A stretch of DNA of 64,000 bases from Tomocerus qinae (lineage: Eukaryota; Arthropoda; Collembola; Entomobryomorpha; Tomoceridae). The stretch is taken from contig CM034547.1 in the NCBI GenBank assembly GCA_020055645.1, forward strand, positions 49,106,909 through 49,170,908, in the 5' to 3' direction. A program made the position numbers and the translations under genes. A model generated the notes under the pieces. It was not told where the DNA came from. It was given only the letters and a program-made list of their open reading frames with translations, and did not search any database. Position 1 is the first letter of the stretch; each line of letters starts with the position of its first letter. This document shows, one piece after another, positions 28,301 to 41,950 of the stretch.

Positions 28301-31300
28301 AACGGAATTCTTGATGATGAGACTTTCAATAGAAGAGGTTGCATCACACAAACCATAATATAGTCTTTTCATAAAATTCAAAGAAGTCGTTATTTGTTTG
28401 TATATCCAAGTAGATAGCAGGCATATATTTTGTGTTTGTGGGGAGGTATTTACTTTTATAAACTTTGGTGTTGTATTGAAATAATAATGAAAAGGCTGCT
28501 GTTTTATTATTTCGTTTCCTCACATAGCTACTGTGTTATTTGCGAAATGATTTTGTCTTCTGGGTATGTGAGGCAAATAGGAATGTCCCTATAGTCTAAC
28601 CGCAGTAAAAGTAAAGAGCTCATATATATCCTAGTGTTTTTCTTTTGTGTCAAAACTTTGTAAACAAACAGCTTTTGGTTTCTCATCTTTCTTACTAAAG
28701 GATTGTCTGATGATGTTTGTACACACTTTTGCTCCCAACACAAAAGGGATCGTGTCTCCAGAGAGAACCAAGCGCAATAATGCTTTCATTTAGTCTTTGT
28801 TGTGTGTATAATGTTTTTATCTTCATCTTAGTAACATTAATAACAAATAGAACATACAACAGTCGCAACCGCTATGGTCACATTTATTTATTGCAGAAAG
28901 CAAAAAAAGACTCCTTTCACAATTGCACACTTAAATTGCAAAAAATACGAAATTGTAAAAATTATAATATCTGAGTTTATTATAGGCTGTACTTAAAATT
29001 GTGGGAAGCAATGATCTGACACTGACTTAAGACGAGATTATGTTCCTTTTTGCGCTGTAGTAGAAAAATTTGCTGTCACAGCATTATATGACATAAGAAC
29101 ATTAAGTGACAGTGGAGCCGCCATCATTTTTATTTCTCGTTGCTTCTCTTCAATTTAAGCTTTGGTTATCATTTTTCATTCTTGTTCTTTAGAAGCGCAT
29201 GATTAATAGTAGAAAGTGGTAGAACACGCACACCATAAATATGCATGGAACAATGATAATATTGGTTAAATATTCCATTATTTGTTTGAAATTGAAAGTG
29301 ATCTTTGTTTGCTGTAATTGTAAGTATGTGGCAACTGCCAAGTCAGATTTTGAGAGAGATCTTAAATAATTTATATAAATAGACAGTGACAAGACAGATT
29401 ATATACTCTATAATGACGATTAAATTAAAAGTCAATTTTGGTTGAATCGGAGATATTTTGTCACTTCTTTGTGAAAGCACAGTAAATCATATCGCATTAA
29501 GAATCAATATGATGTGACTTAGTATTTTAATTTGCTTTATACTTACTTTATGTTACGGTATGCAAGCACATTAGGGATTTTGGAGCTGGGCCAAGCGATT
29601 GCGTGTCCATTCATTCACGTATTTACATGTGAAATCAACTTCTTTGCATAAGTAGAGGATTATAATAATATCTTATTATCTGTACTACTTATTATTAACG
29701 GTCAAAGTAAATGCTTGCCGTTTGCTCGTAGGTAGGTACTTCCTGTGGTAAAGCATGAGACAGATATTATAGAACAAGAGGCTTTTATAGCTTTTATATG
29801 CGCATTTTTATCTTTTACCTAAGTTTTATGAATAATTTGTGAATGTGCATAGACAGGATGCTGTATCATCATATTGCTTTGGTTGAGTTTAGAGCTACGT
29901 TTATAGCAATATAGTTTACACACTAGATTTTATCAGTAAATCGTATTAACTGTTATCTATGTCAAATTTCCAAGATTGATCACCCCCAGCCGATAGGAAA
30001 TAGAATTTTGTGGTGAATGAGTTTCTTAATACATTAGAGCAGGAGGGAATGGAAAGCAATGAAAAATCTTTTTTCATTTGGTAAAGTAAAAGCAGCTTCC
30101 TTTTCCAGCGAACACTTGTATTTCTTACATAAACCTGTAGTAGCATAGGAATAACTGGTGTCCATGCCTCAAAGCTTATTTACACAGTTAAGTAAAATGT
30201 TCAAAGTAATGTCGAAGGCTAAATTCTTACATAATGCAAAAACTCCTTCATAGTTATTGATAAGATTTAAGTAAGCATTAATTAGTATTTAAGTTCCGCC
30301 CTAGGCTTAGCTAGTGCTTTTACTATAGGTATGCATTTTAATTATTTATAGAGCTGCTTATTTACTAGGTTTGTTTCGTGCATAGTTAATTAAAATCAAA
30401 ACTTATGAAATATGCGTTTAGACTTGTCACGAATGCTAGTTCTTCGTATGCATGACTTAGTAGGCCTAATTTCATTATACTTATCGTTTTGTAGTTGGCA
30501 CCGCATATTTGTATAATTGTGCTGTAATTTGACTACCGACTTAGTGAAGGTCACTTCTAGATGATTTATGTTGATAACTGTGAAGGAACTTCTGTGTCAA
30601 TTCATTGGAGTCAATTACATATTCATATTTAGCGTCAGCTTTAGTTTCAGTTTTGTAGATGAGACTTTCTAGGAATATTTGAAGTTTCTCAGTCTCCAAG
30701 TTTCTTAGCAAATTTGGGTTCCATTATTGCATTAGTAAGTAGTAAACTATCCCTACCTGCACACGCATAGTTTTCATTGATTCAAATGTCTTAAACAGCC
30801 AGAACGTAAAATAACCCTGCAGAACGCAGTAGATCCCCAAAGAAGGTAACGAAAAATTTTACTAGTGAGTTTAGAGTTTGTTAGTTGATACTAACTTTGT
30901 ACTGTAGTTTAGTGGTTGAACTATATAAGTAGTAAGGTCATATTCCAAAAAGCGTTTACATGTTGGGAGTTACTAGGAAAGGTTAACTGTACCCGTATTT
31001 TAAGACAAGACTTGTAATAAAAATACTTTATTGCATATAGGCTGAGCGTAACTCCGTAGAGCTTTGTTGAATTTTATGCTGACTGACTGTAATTTGAGGA
31101 GGTTGACATGACAGGTCAAGAGAAAAAGAAACAATAGTGGCTTTACTGTTCATTGTGTTTAGTGTGCACTTGTGTCGATGTAAATACTCAACAATGTATA
31201 AAGCGTACAATTCGTTCTATATTCCTGCTACTAGAAGATTATGTCGAATAGGTACGTACACAATACTCATATAGTAATACAAGCAAAACCCACTTAGTGA

Positions 31301-32670
31301 ACAGTATAATATTTGTTGCAATAGCAGAGCAATAGTTTATTCAAGTATGAACTGTTCTATTTACATTGTAAGCATTGTCTCGAGCTAATATAGTTTATTA
31401 TATATTTTATTGTGTTTTCTGGAATTGTGAGTGAATGAGCGGAGAGGACGTTTCCGGATCCCATTTCTATTCACTAAATAAACTGCAAAGGAAGTTAAAA
31501 TATAATGTGCGTACTACGTACTACAGTTATTGTGTCCCCACATATTCATTCTTGTACCCACGTTTATAGTACGTAAATCCAAGTTAAGCAAATTCGATAT
31601 ATTTAGTGTATTGTGTAATAAAAGCGTGTTACGCTGTTTGGGAAGACGCACTAGCTTAGTTTCATTCAAGTACGCTGAAGATCTTGACGCTTTGGCTCAG
31701 GTCCAACGAGAAGTAATGTGTTGTAACTGAATCCGAAGTGCTTGTTCTGAGCTTTCTTACCCACTAACCACTACTGAACTACTACTCATAGGATTGGGTT
31801 TACGGTTTTCTTATAATCCTTTCCTACGTCATTCATATGTCCTTTTGTTAGTCTATTCAATTGAAGGAAATTCTTTAGAGTGGTTGTTGTCAAAATGTAT
31901 GTAGGTACCCTTTTCAGTATCAAGTACTAATGTGTCTTTGCAAGTACGACTTTGATAAACATTGAGTGAGTATAGTAATAGCATAGGAAGACAGTAAGTA
32001 GAAATCAGGATCAGCACTACTGCCAGTCAAAGCTAGTCATCCAGATGTATTGTTGATAGAACTAATAGCATTACGGACAGTTTCACATAAAGTCAGATTT
32101 AGCATTTAAGCCTTGTGGATTCTTTTCTAACCACTTCTCAACTGCTATTACATCACATCGGTTGTCGCTTATGCTGCATTACAACTTACAACAGCTTGGA
32201 AACTGCAACTGACGGTTGTGTCTGTGTCTGAACTCATTTGCTAATTCCCACTGTAATACTTTGGCAAGGGGACCATTTTGTAGATTAGTTATGTACATTC
32301 AAAGAGGGGTGATCGGTGTATTAGTGCACAGTGATATCTTATTAGTGATATTACGTTACATAGTTTTGTGAGGTCTTACTTATAATAATCATATCACGTT
32401 TATCTTTTCATTGTGACTATGCATGACTGTGGATTACTAATCTTGTAGTAGTTGAGTTCGCAGTATGATAAAGTTTATATGACACTAATAAGAATTTGTT
32501 CCTTGTTGGCACCTTTGCCAAAGATTCATACATAACATTTAACATTGGAGTACAAACGAAGGTCCTATAGAGTTGCTCAGAATGCTCTCATCAAGACATC
32601 CTGCTCTATTGCCAAAGAACTTGAAGTTTATTTTTCATTCAATTCATACAGTAAGATGCAGACGCATACC

Positions 32671-32700
32671 TGATGATGATGTGATGGGATAATGATGATG
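32671..32700. repeat. short GAT/ATG-rich simple sequence
   Basis: Interrupted trinucleotide repeat, TGATGATGAT then GTGATGGGAT and AATGATGATG. It is intronic and likely neutral. Confidence 0.6.
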
Positions 32701-35358
32701 CCGGAACAGAGTTTAGTCTAATAAATACCACAAGTAGGTACATACATCTGTCAGATAGGCATAAACAGTGTATTTAGTTTTGTGTGTGTATCACAATTGA
32801 AGATTACATTACAATCACTAAAGGTTCTGCTACATCTACATAATTACAATACACATCTCTTCTGCTAAACAGATAGGTAAATAGCTCTGTCCTTGTCACC
32901 AACTGAAGAGACTACAGCAAAATAGAAGAATGCATTTAATTTTGATTTACTATCACATTGTGCCCTAGTTGGTTTCGTGCATTAAGTTGTTGTGGCTGTT
33001 CTTACTACGATGTGTGTATGTCGTCCTGCCGTGTGTTCATGCATTTCATTGCAGAATTAGTGTTATAACACTGACTAGGATTAAAACATTTGTTCTCGGT
33101 AAAAATAGACATTAGGCAGCTCCGTTGCATTATGGTATTTTACTAGTCAAACCTAATCAGTATGCATAATAGTTAGCTTTAGCTACCAATACCTACTTTA
33201 AGTGTAGGTTTCACATACTAATAACATAGTCAACTAAACTGCCAGTCTCCAACTAACGCCAAAGGCAGCAGTAATAAAGTCACAAGTGAAAAAAAAATGG
33301 AGATAGGCTCAGTTTTTTCAATAGTGCAGTAAATCTGAAATAACTTTGCGATTCCTGCCAATCTGACATTTAAAGTGTTGTGTTTTGTGATACTCATTAC
33401 TGTTATTACAGTGTTCAGAGTTTAGAAAAACTCATTTATCAACATCAATTGTTGCTCTGTGGTTTCATGTCCATTAGCAATAAAAATTACGCGAAATATC
33501 TTGAAGGACTTTTCCATACATATAAAACAGGCAGGGGATAGGTACTCCTACTACATAAACTTCTACCTAAGTTTGTTGTTTAATCTGAGTTTACCTCAGC
33601 ACATTTCACATTTCTTCACACGAGATTAGTTTGTTCTTGATAGAGTGTTGCATCCCATGAAATGGTAAACCTTTTATGGAGTACAAGTGCACCTAGTTCT
33701 TCTGAATTTTTAGATAATTTATTAATAAAATTTTCAAAAAATGTGATTTTTGTGAATTTTACAGAAATGCAATATTGCATAGTACATTATAGTACACAGG
33801 AATGCGTGAGAGTACCTAATCGCTAATAAATGGTGTAGCTGTAGGCTCTCTATATAGATAATTCGATAATTAATTGTTTCTTTTCTTGGTATTACAGGCT
33901 TACAATAATACTTATGTAGGTCAGCCAAAGTAAAGTGAAAAAGTGTTTATGTAATTACCTAGCAAAAATATTAAGCTTATATGTATTAAGGTATACAATG
34001 AACACAACAAATACTGAAACGAAATGTTTTGTTAACTACTAAATACATTAGCAAAATGTACACATTAATGTTACATTGCAGAATTGCCATACTTAGGATT
34101 TCCAATTAAATCACAAGGTAGACATAGCACTAAAGCTTTCATCATCAACTCAATCTCCTATACAAACAAATAAATCATCATATGTTAATTAGTATATCGT
34201 GTAAAGTGAACGTAGGTATAGGGATGATGTAGTGTTTGCTGTGTGTTCATTGAAAGTGGTATAGAGGAATGATATGAAGTTTTTAGATATCATTCTCCAT
34301 TCACTACGATATATTTTTGAATTGCAGGAGGCCTTCAGAGAACTTTAATTTCCAAAGCATTTTAGTGTATACAAAATAGATAGGTACCTTTACATTAGTA
34401 GATTAAAATTGTTCTCGAATGAGTACCATCTTGAATTCAAATTGCAAACGAATTAAACGCACGACATACTCCATAGCCAAGATAATATTTTGTATGAGTT
34501 GTCCAGTAGTCTTTGTGTTGTACACATTATCGTTTTTGTTCTATGCATGCAGTGTATATTGTGTTTACTGATAGGCTGGTGGATATTTGTGTTATGTACA
34601 CAATTCATACATTACACACTTATAGCTAGCTAACAATAAATCATTAATATGGGTTATATTTATTTATATCCTATTGTATCTCTTGTGCTAATGGTGGTTT
34701 CACCTCAAAAGTTATCTGCAGAATGGAAATCCTCTTCGTAGTACTCAAAAGCCAACAATAAGTGAAGACGACACTAAATGTGTATTCCACTGTCACTCGT
34801 CATTCATTTCAGCTCACTTATTTCGCTCAGTCAAGCTCATAAGTTGTGTATGGCATCGGTTATCCATGAGCTCTTTTTCAGTAGATAAGAAGCAGTGCAT
34901 CTATCACCAGTTCATATCTGTATATCACTTATCGAGCAGAAACATTTTTCCTGTTATATTTACTTCATCAAGAATATCTCTCTGTGCATGAAATGTTTTT
35001 GTTACTAATTGTTTTCTTGTAGTGTAGTCCGAGAATATGTCATAACAGAAATTTACTACGTACAACGATATTTCCGACAGTATACCTTCGTAGGTAGACT
35101 AACAGTGCTTCAGAAAAACGTACAAATATTTCGACAATTGGCAAGATACAAAAGTTACTTTTTTAAATATTCATAATTACCAGAATATAGTAATGTTTAT
35201 ACTTCAAAAGTGCCTTTACTCGGAGGTGTGGATAAGCCAAAAAGTTTCGATGAGCCGAGGACGTTGTTGAATTCATAAGTTGTAATTTAATTCCTTCTGC
35301 ACACATGCAACCTTTAGTGCAAAAAGTTTAAGTTACTGTTGGGATTTGGGATTATTAT

Positions 35359-35392
35359 TCAGTTTCACAAGAACTTTTGTGTGAAGCAGTGC
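35359..35392 (+). promoter_or_regulatory. candidate TATA-less core promoter for exon 1c (Inr, DPE-like)
   Basis: TCAGTT at 35359-35364 matches the arthropod initiator TCAKTY exactly, with the start A at 35361. AGTGC at +28 to +32 (35388-35392) matches four of five positions of the downstream promoter element RGWYV. The leader from here to the 35690 start would be 329 bases. It contains no ATG except those in one terminated upstream frame, which fits a real 5' UTR. The elements are short, so a chance match is possible. Confidence 0.3.
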
Positions 35393-35581
35393 AAACCTTG
35401 CGGAAAAGTTGCACGGATAATTAAATCTGAAACCAGGAGTTGACTGTCTGTCCTTTCTTTGTTAAATTCAATTTACACAGAAGGGATCCGGCGTGCCTAA
35501 CAATCAGTACAGTAGGGAATTCAAATAAGAATTCTTTCTATTCAGATTGTAATTTACAAACAGGACAAGAATTTGCATTAA

Positions 35582-35665
35582 ATGGAAATAAGTGTAATTG
35601 TAATGGTAATGGAAGTGCCTGTGGGACGGAATTTTAATCAGAGTTCGCAATCACAAAAAGTCTGA
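35582..35665 (+). promoter_or_regulatory. in-frame upstream ORF in the exon 1c leader
   Basis: A 27-codon frame begins MEISVIVMVMEV and ends at TGA 35663-35665, in the same frame as the exon 1c start and 24 bases before it. All upstream ATGs in the predicted leader (35582, 35603, 35609) fall in this one frame. Ribosomes would have to re-initiate or leak through to make isoform c, so translation of 1c may be damped or regulated (inference). The peptide has no recognised homology. Confidence 0.4.
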
Positions 35666-35689
35666 ACAAATTACTGCGTGCATTCTGCG

Positions 35690-35828
35690 ATGGAAGATCA
35701 GTCTCAAGAGTCGGATGAAAGATCTTGTGCTTCTATTGGTGCCGATGTTGGTGGCCGTCTTACCAATGCTTCTGATGTCAGTGACACAAGAGTAGGAATA
35801 GATCAAGGGCACATGATGGCAGTTTGGA
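35690..35828 (+). CDS. EML gene alternative first coding exon 1c, acidic
   Basis: This exon encodes 46 residues starting MEDQSQESDERS and ending GHMMAVW. It ends one base into a codon at TGGA before a perfect GTAAGT donor. The A joins AC of exon 2 to make Asn (AVWNEMLEN). The in-frame TGA at 35663 means the ATG at 35690 is the first usable start after the upstream frame. The segment is acidic, with a GADVGGRLTNASDVSD stretch. It loosely recalls the Ser/Asp-rich tail just before the vertebrate EML coiled coil, for example STSDVQDRL in EML4, though this is too short to align firmly. It is the first exon nearest to exon 2, only 3.4 kb away, and may be the default promoter. Coding status rests on phase, donor and start context. 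Confidence 0.75.
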
Positions 35829-38800
35829 GTAAGTCAAGCCGACATCATTCCATACATACCTACATCCACTTCCATTTCAGATAAAAATCCTATTATAGCA
35901 TTACAGGGGCCTATCTTACAGATTACTTTAAATATCACTGTTCCCAAAAGACAAATTATCCGTTTATGTATGCAAAAAATTCTTTTGGCTTATTCATGCC
36001 AACAATTTACGATTCCTACACTCACTGCTTATATCATACCTTATTTGAAACAACAATGTTTACTAAAAGGAATGCCTAGAGTAGCAATTCGCTTAGTGCA
36101 CGCGATTTTCATGTTATTGCTCTGCATTGTAATATTGTAAAACCCATTACATACACCATGTGCCGGGAGTACGTGTGAAGTGGCATTTTTATTATTATAT
36201 TATTATAATAATGTTAGTTGCACTGTTATTATTGATTACTATATTGTACACTGCTGTATTTAAGTCACGTTTTGACTGCGACAAATTCGTCAAGTTCTAG
36301 ATATACAAATTTTGTTGATTTAGTGATTCTTTGGAAAGACTACTAGATACTAATTTACACTTCGTAGAATATTTAACAATATTAAGCTCCCAAAGCTCTC
36401 TTGATTGTAGAATTATTCTATTATGCTGCAGCACCATGCACTAGTATTCTAAATTCTAGACTATGCTCTAGAGATTCATGATACTTCTATAAGTCTCGAA
36501 ATGATATGCAATTTTGACACAACTGTATTTCCCAAATGTCAAAGTATAATTTAACATAACAAGGAAATCTGATGACTACGTGTTTAAATATCACTTTGAA
36601 CGTACGTCATAAGTCATAAGTTGCAGGTTGCAACGGAAAAGGCAAGGTTCAGTCGTAAATTGTGATAATCTGCATATTAGCCTTAGAAGGTGCAGTAAAG
36701 TAAGACTACTAATCAATTCACTCACACTGAAAATCAGGTTACCGATTTCCTGTCACGACGATACTTTACATTCTTATCACAGTAATTTTATTACTCCTCT
36801 GCTAGCTTTAGCGTAATATAAGTTTGGTCGTTTGGTTATGCATAAAGTTATGTAAAGTCAAAGACAATGGGACCATGACATTAAATCGTGTAAAATAGCA
36901 CTAAGAGTATCTAATATCTAATATTATTATCTCTGCTGCATAGTCAGATACGTATCTCTGCAAAGTGCAGTGTGAATGATAACTCTTTAGTATGAAAGAT
37001 CCGCCTGATTGATTAAATGTCATTCCTTTATTAATTCATTGTCCATGTTTCCCCTACCTCGTCTAGTTATTAATTTGTGTTCGTTTTACAAGTATAGTGC
37101 ACCATAAAAGGAAAATGAATTAAGCCGAAAATTATAAAATAGTTATTGCATGTGTATAAATGAGAGTGCACTTCACGTTGTAATTTATTTCTCTGTAAAA
37201 TAGCATGATGGGTTTGTTTTGGCTCGTAATGAAATTATGGAAAAGAAAACGAGATTTGATAAGGATTGTAAATTAATCATCACATTCATGTTTTGCTCGT
37301 ATCTTGTTTACGTTGTGTAATGAAACGTGAATGGGAAGCATGATGAAGCTTTGCGTTGGCGTTCCTTGAGTTAAACGAGAGAGAATCTTGATCTTGAATA
37401 TTCTCAGTGTCTCTGCCGTATCAGATAGGAAGATGAGCTAGAAAGTTTTGCAACGTGAGACTACATAGATCCAGACTAGCCATGAAGGTTGGCATTGCGA
37501 AACTGTTTTGCTTTAGGTTTAAAGATACTTTTACCCTGACTGTATGTATATGCCAAATGTAATTTATGGCTTAATCCAATCCAACAGTCCTGGAATGGCA
37601 GCTGCAGTTTGCAGTCTAAATGATGATGGCTCACTTCAATGATAAATAGTCTCGAGTCTCGAAAAGATGTATAACGTTTGTCGTATGTAGTTTGCTACAA
37701 GAAAATATCTACCTACTTCAAATATATTTAGTTCTTTCGGCTTCCGTTTCTTTTAACTTTTTCTCTGCTACTTATGGTATGGTAGACAAATTCTGACTTT
37801 GATGAATTTCTCTAATGAAACGGCAAGTTGGTTCAGGAAGATTCTGTCAAAATTGTTGTTAGACAGTTACCACTTAAAAAAGAAAATTTCGGAACGTAGA
37901 ATGATTGACATCTTTATTCTTTATTCTGCTTAACCGAATATAAGTAAGATACCACTACCACCTTGGCTTTTTATGTATTGCAGTCCCAATTCTTAAACAC
38001 TGCTATATAAAATTAAAAATTTTACTTAGGTTTATTTTACGTGAAGATTTTTTTGCCTTTTGCTATTTTTAATACTACATTTTAAGTAGTATAAGTAATA
38101 TTACATTGTTATGAGTCAAACTGAATATGGTTAATTTTTTATTGAAATAGCTACCTATAGTTAATTAAATTGAGTATAAGGCTAGAGTGGGTAGATTTTA
38201 AAAGCCCCATAAAGTTAAGAGCAGGTGAATATTAGGGCTTGGAATGCTAATTTCTAACTATAGTGGAATGCATGGTATAAGGTAGAATGCAGAAGAGTCT
38301 TTAATTGGCTTACGCTTACTTAATTACACAACCGAGATAACGTAATTAAAGCGTAGGCACTTTATTATAGTGGTTGATTTAACGATTTATTATGAATGTA
38401 CTAATTAAATGCGCGCTTACTTCCGTAGATTTAATAGTTGCGGGTTGAAAACTTTTTCTGAGCTTTACCGTTTGAAACTGTGCAAAAGCAATGAAATGTG
38501 TGAAATGGGATTGTGCAAAATATTTTTCTCGTTACTGGAAACGTGCACTGCTGCATATGTATTTATTTCTGCCATGACTTAATAGGTTAAAGTGTCCAAT
38601 ATGTTACTTTGAGTAAATTTATTTTCTTTTGCACATGCACCATAAGTGGCATATGCAGTAGCTTAGTAAAACAGAGACATGTACAAATAATACCTATTTA
38701 ATATAAACCCCTTTTTGCTGAGAACTTGTGTGTCTACTTTTAGAATTTGTTACTTTGCGTATTGTATGTGTTTGTGTACTAGTGCTTGTGATTTTGATAG

Positions 38801-39231
38801 TCCAGCTGCTCTACTTACTTGGTATAATAAATATTCCCATTCTCTGCACGAAATAAATAAATGGATAAAGTGACCTAGTGCTAAAGAGAATTTACCTACC
38901 TACAGAAAGTAATGTATTAGCAGTGCATTCCATCTGTACACATAATGTATCTACTTCTAAAGGAGTTCTCGAAAGGATAATGGAAAAATCATACAGAATT
39001 TGTCCAATGCGGTACAGCTATTGTCCAGATGCCCCGCTATGAGATAGAAATTGCATGACCATTTGGTGTACAAATGGTAACAAAAAATGAGAGAGTAGAT
39101 TTATTGTAAGCGCAGAAGCTTACAATAATGTCTTCATCCATACAATTAAAGAAATGATAATAATGCACTAAAGAAACACATTCTACACACAATGCTAACC
39201 TAAGTACGTTGTTTTCTCATTGATTTAACAG
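35829..39231 (+). other. intron between exon 1c and shared exon 2
   Basis: This 3.4-kb intron runs from GTAAGT to an acceptor ending TGATTTAACAG. It is AT-rich, with a TTATTA-type simple stretch near 36187-36215. Nothing coding was recognised. Confidence 0.75.
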
Positions 39232-39381
39232 ACGAGATGCTGGAGAACGAGAACGAGACTTTGCGGGAGCGCGTCGGCGATCTAGAGAAGAAAGTGTACG
39301 AGCAGCGAGATGAAATTCTGTGCCTTCGTGCGACACTTGCTGATGTCCTCCGACGGATTACCAACCTCGAAGGCAGCAGAG
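39232..39381 (+). CDS. EML shared exon 2, N-terminal trimerising coiled coil
   Basis: This 150-base exon is phase 1 at both ends and encodes 49 whole codons from EMLENENETLRERVGDLEKK to TNLEGSR. Hydrophobic residues at heptad spacing (L, V, L, V, I, L, L, L, I) make a coiled coil. The end, LRATLADVLRRI, closely matches the ALADVLRRL signature of human EML4 and ALADVVRRL of EML1, which form the parallel trimer that drives microtubule binding. The exon is visibly richer in G+C than its introns. Flanks are TTTAACAG acceptor and GTACAA donor. Because its incoming phase equals that of all three first exons, it is the common entry point. Its own ATG at 39237 could in theory start a shorter isoform, but no promoter was seen nearby. 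Confidence 0.92.
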
Positions 39382-41950
39382 GTACAAAATAAATTACATT
39401 TTCTTTTCTTCTTTTATGCTACTAGCTCATTCTTTGGAATTTCATCTATCAAATTCAATTCGCTTTGTTTTGCTCACTATCTCACTTCAAACTCTGTTTT
39501 TTACCATAAATTATTCACTTTTCTAGTAGTTTCTAGTAAGTAGTTTTAGTACTACTCAACCCTCCTTCTTGTCTCTCTACATATAAATTACGTTTTATTA
39601 GCCTACCTAACTGGTAACTATCAACCTAGAAAAATTTCTCATATCAAAGGGAACCATTTCTACTAACTCAATTAAATTTTAATAGTTTTCTTTCATAATT
39701 GCTCATCTTCCTTACAATACTCGTTTACACATTTATCTATTTCACATTTTCACAAAGCACATACTTGTGTGAATTTCTTCTTGAGTGGTTTTCCTTATGG
39801 AAATTAGTGAAATACTTTTCTAAAAAATTTCATTTCCCATTTTACAGTAAGGTAGTAGTGCAAAACATTACAAAAATTGGATTTCGTTTAAAGATCTTGC
39901 CAAGGTCGTGATGGTGCTGGCGCCCGCCCGGTGTGGCTTTCCTTAGGGCGTGGACATGCCGGCACAGTTTCGTTTCTTTTTCTTCTACTTCGTACATGTA
40001 CGTACATGATAGAATGCAGTTTCCGTTTCCTCGTATCTGTTTCTCGGCAATCTGTTTGTCATTATTTCTGCACTTGTGCATTTGCTCCACGTGTGTACCT
40101 AATACATCCATGTAGTTTATATTGCACAAAAAGATTAAAGGATTAGCTAAAAGTTAGAGGTAGTGTATTAAGTTGGGGATTTTTTCCTCCTAGGTAGTTT
40201 TAATACTGAAATTGCATATAGCATTATAAAGTGCATACGTAAATAGTATAAGGGTAAAATGTTTCTATTAAACATACAAATAGTTTTTATAGTTGAAAGG
40301 AATGAGCAAAGCTTTAATTTTTTTCCTTTTCCTTCTTGAGACGGCTCTAGCATAAAAGTTGAAATGTAGATTTAATAAATTGCAACCTTCATATCTTGAG
40401 CAACCAGGATCATATTACTAAGTAAACAATGCAGTGTATATTCTAAATAGGAGGATAATTTGTTAAGCCTAGAAATGCAATTGCACTTTGGAATACTACA
40501 TAGCTAAAGGAGCAAAAAATTCTCAGAATTAAATTGATGAAACTTTTGTAAGTCATTACAGTGTAAAAGAGGTTTTGTCGTCTTAAGTACACAAGGCGAA
40601 AAAATTCCTTGGCTTTTCCGTCCTAAATTACACCAAATTTTTGTATGTGTTACATTGTTAATAGTTCTGTCACAATATTCATTTAGTTTGGTGCATAGAA
40701 TCCAATCTTCTTCATTTGTACAGAGTTACTTCTTGAGACATATTTAGTTCGCCTTGTGTATGAAGTATGAAATTTGCTAATAGGTTTATATATAAAGTGA
40801 ATGTTTCCTGTAGATAGGTACAACTAGTAACGTGGTGCCTATATGTAGCATTTGCTATAAGATTGTTGCAAGTGTCTGCATAATAGAATCGACTAATTTT
40901 GTCGACAGATTTAGGCTTCTGCCTAATTGCAACCATAACTTACAATTCATAAGTACGTGGAACTTTCAGATACTTTGAGCAAACACTATACATACGAGGA
41001 AAATTAATTGTAAAGTCAAAGTAACTTTCATGTTGGACAAGGAAAACAATAGAGCTGTATGTTCACGCACGAAGAGTAACTTACTTAGCCAACTGCAAGC
41101 TGTAACTGCATAAATATTGATATTTTTGCTTCATTATTTATGTTTACAGTTTACACAGTAAACAGTTTGATAAATAAGATGCATAGCTCTTCATTATATA
41201 TACAAGTATAGGTGCCTGTATGGATATAATATACACATAATGCAAAATAAATCACCTTGTGTGAAACATTGCAGTTTATCTACCTGCTTGAATTGCTAAT
41301 GAAACATAGGAAGCGAGAAGGAAGTCGGCTAAAATTTAACCAGTGAACTCATTGCATAGAAATAAGTTCGTTCTTAGAGCTATACGATCTGCAATGCGGA
41401 TCATGCTGTTCCTCTTTCAGCGTAATATTGAACTTAAATAAGTTACCTAGGTTGTTCAGGTTTAAGGTTACTACTACGTACAAAAGTGTAGACTAGATGA
41501 AATAAGTCATCTCATAGTTCCACTTGCGTACCTATAAGAGCACTGACGTTTCTATTGCACAAGGTGAGGCTAATAAACTACGTGCAACACTTCAAGGATC
41601 TGTATTTTGTAGAAAAGAATAAGTGGAATACGCGATGATTGTTTTGCAAAATTGTATCTTATGCATTCCTCGGATAACAACATGCCTATAAACAATATAG
41701 AATAGGTACGTAGGATAATTCATTTCCATATTACATCTTTCTTGTCTTGCTTCTCATCTTTTTTTGTATGGTAGTACTCTACTAGCTATAGAAAAAGAAA
41801 CCAAGATCCAAGTGTCAGTGTATATAAGACTAATGCAAAAATATAAAATTGTGTTTTATGTCCCTTTCTACTATGTCTCTGCTTATTATCATATTATTTG
41901 CATCTTCTTATCCCATCCTAGAGGCTGTACTATCTAGAACAATATATAAC

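Larger units (their letters stand above)
24268..35358 (+). other. intron after exon 1b and upstream flank of 1c
   Basis: About 11 kb without a recognised gene. It holds the hairpin at 25276-25320 and two divergent unassigned frames at 26221-26622 (minus) and 26695-26910 (plus). A short GAT/ATG-rich simple stretch lies at 32671-32700. The rest is AT-rich and featureless to the eye. Confidence 0.55.

Noticed and set aside
39842-40146. Overlapping open frames on both strands over the GC-rich islet
   Set aside because: They are open because G+C-rich sequence has fewer stops. No splice sites of the right phase, no known motif.
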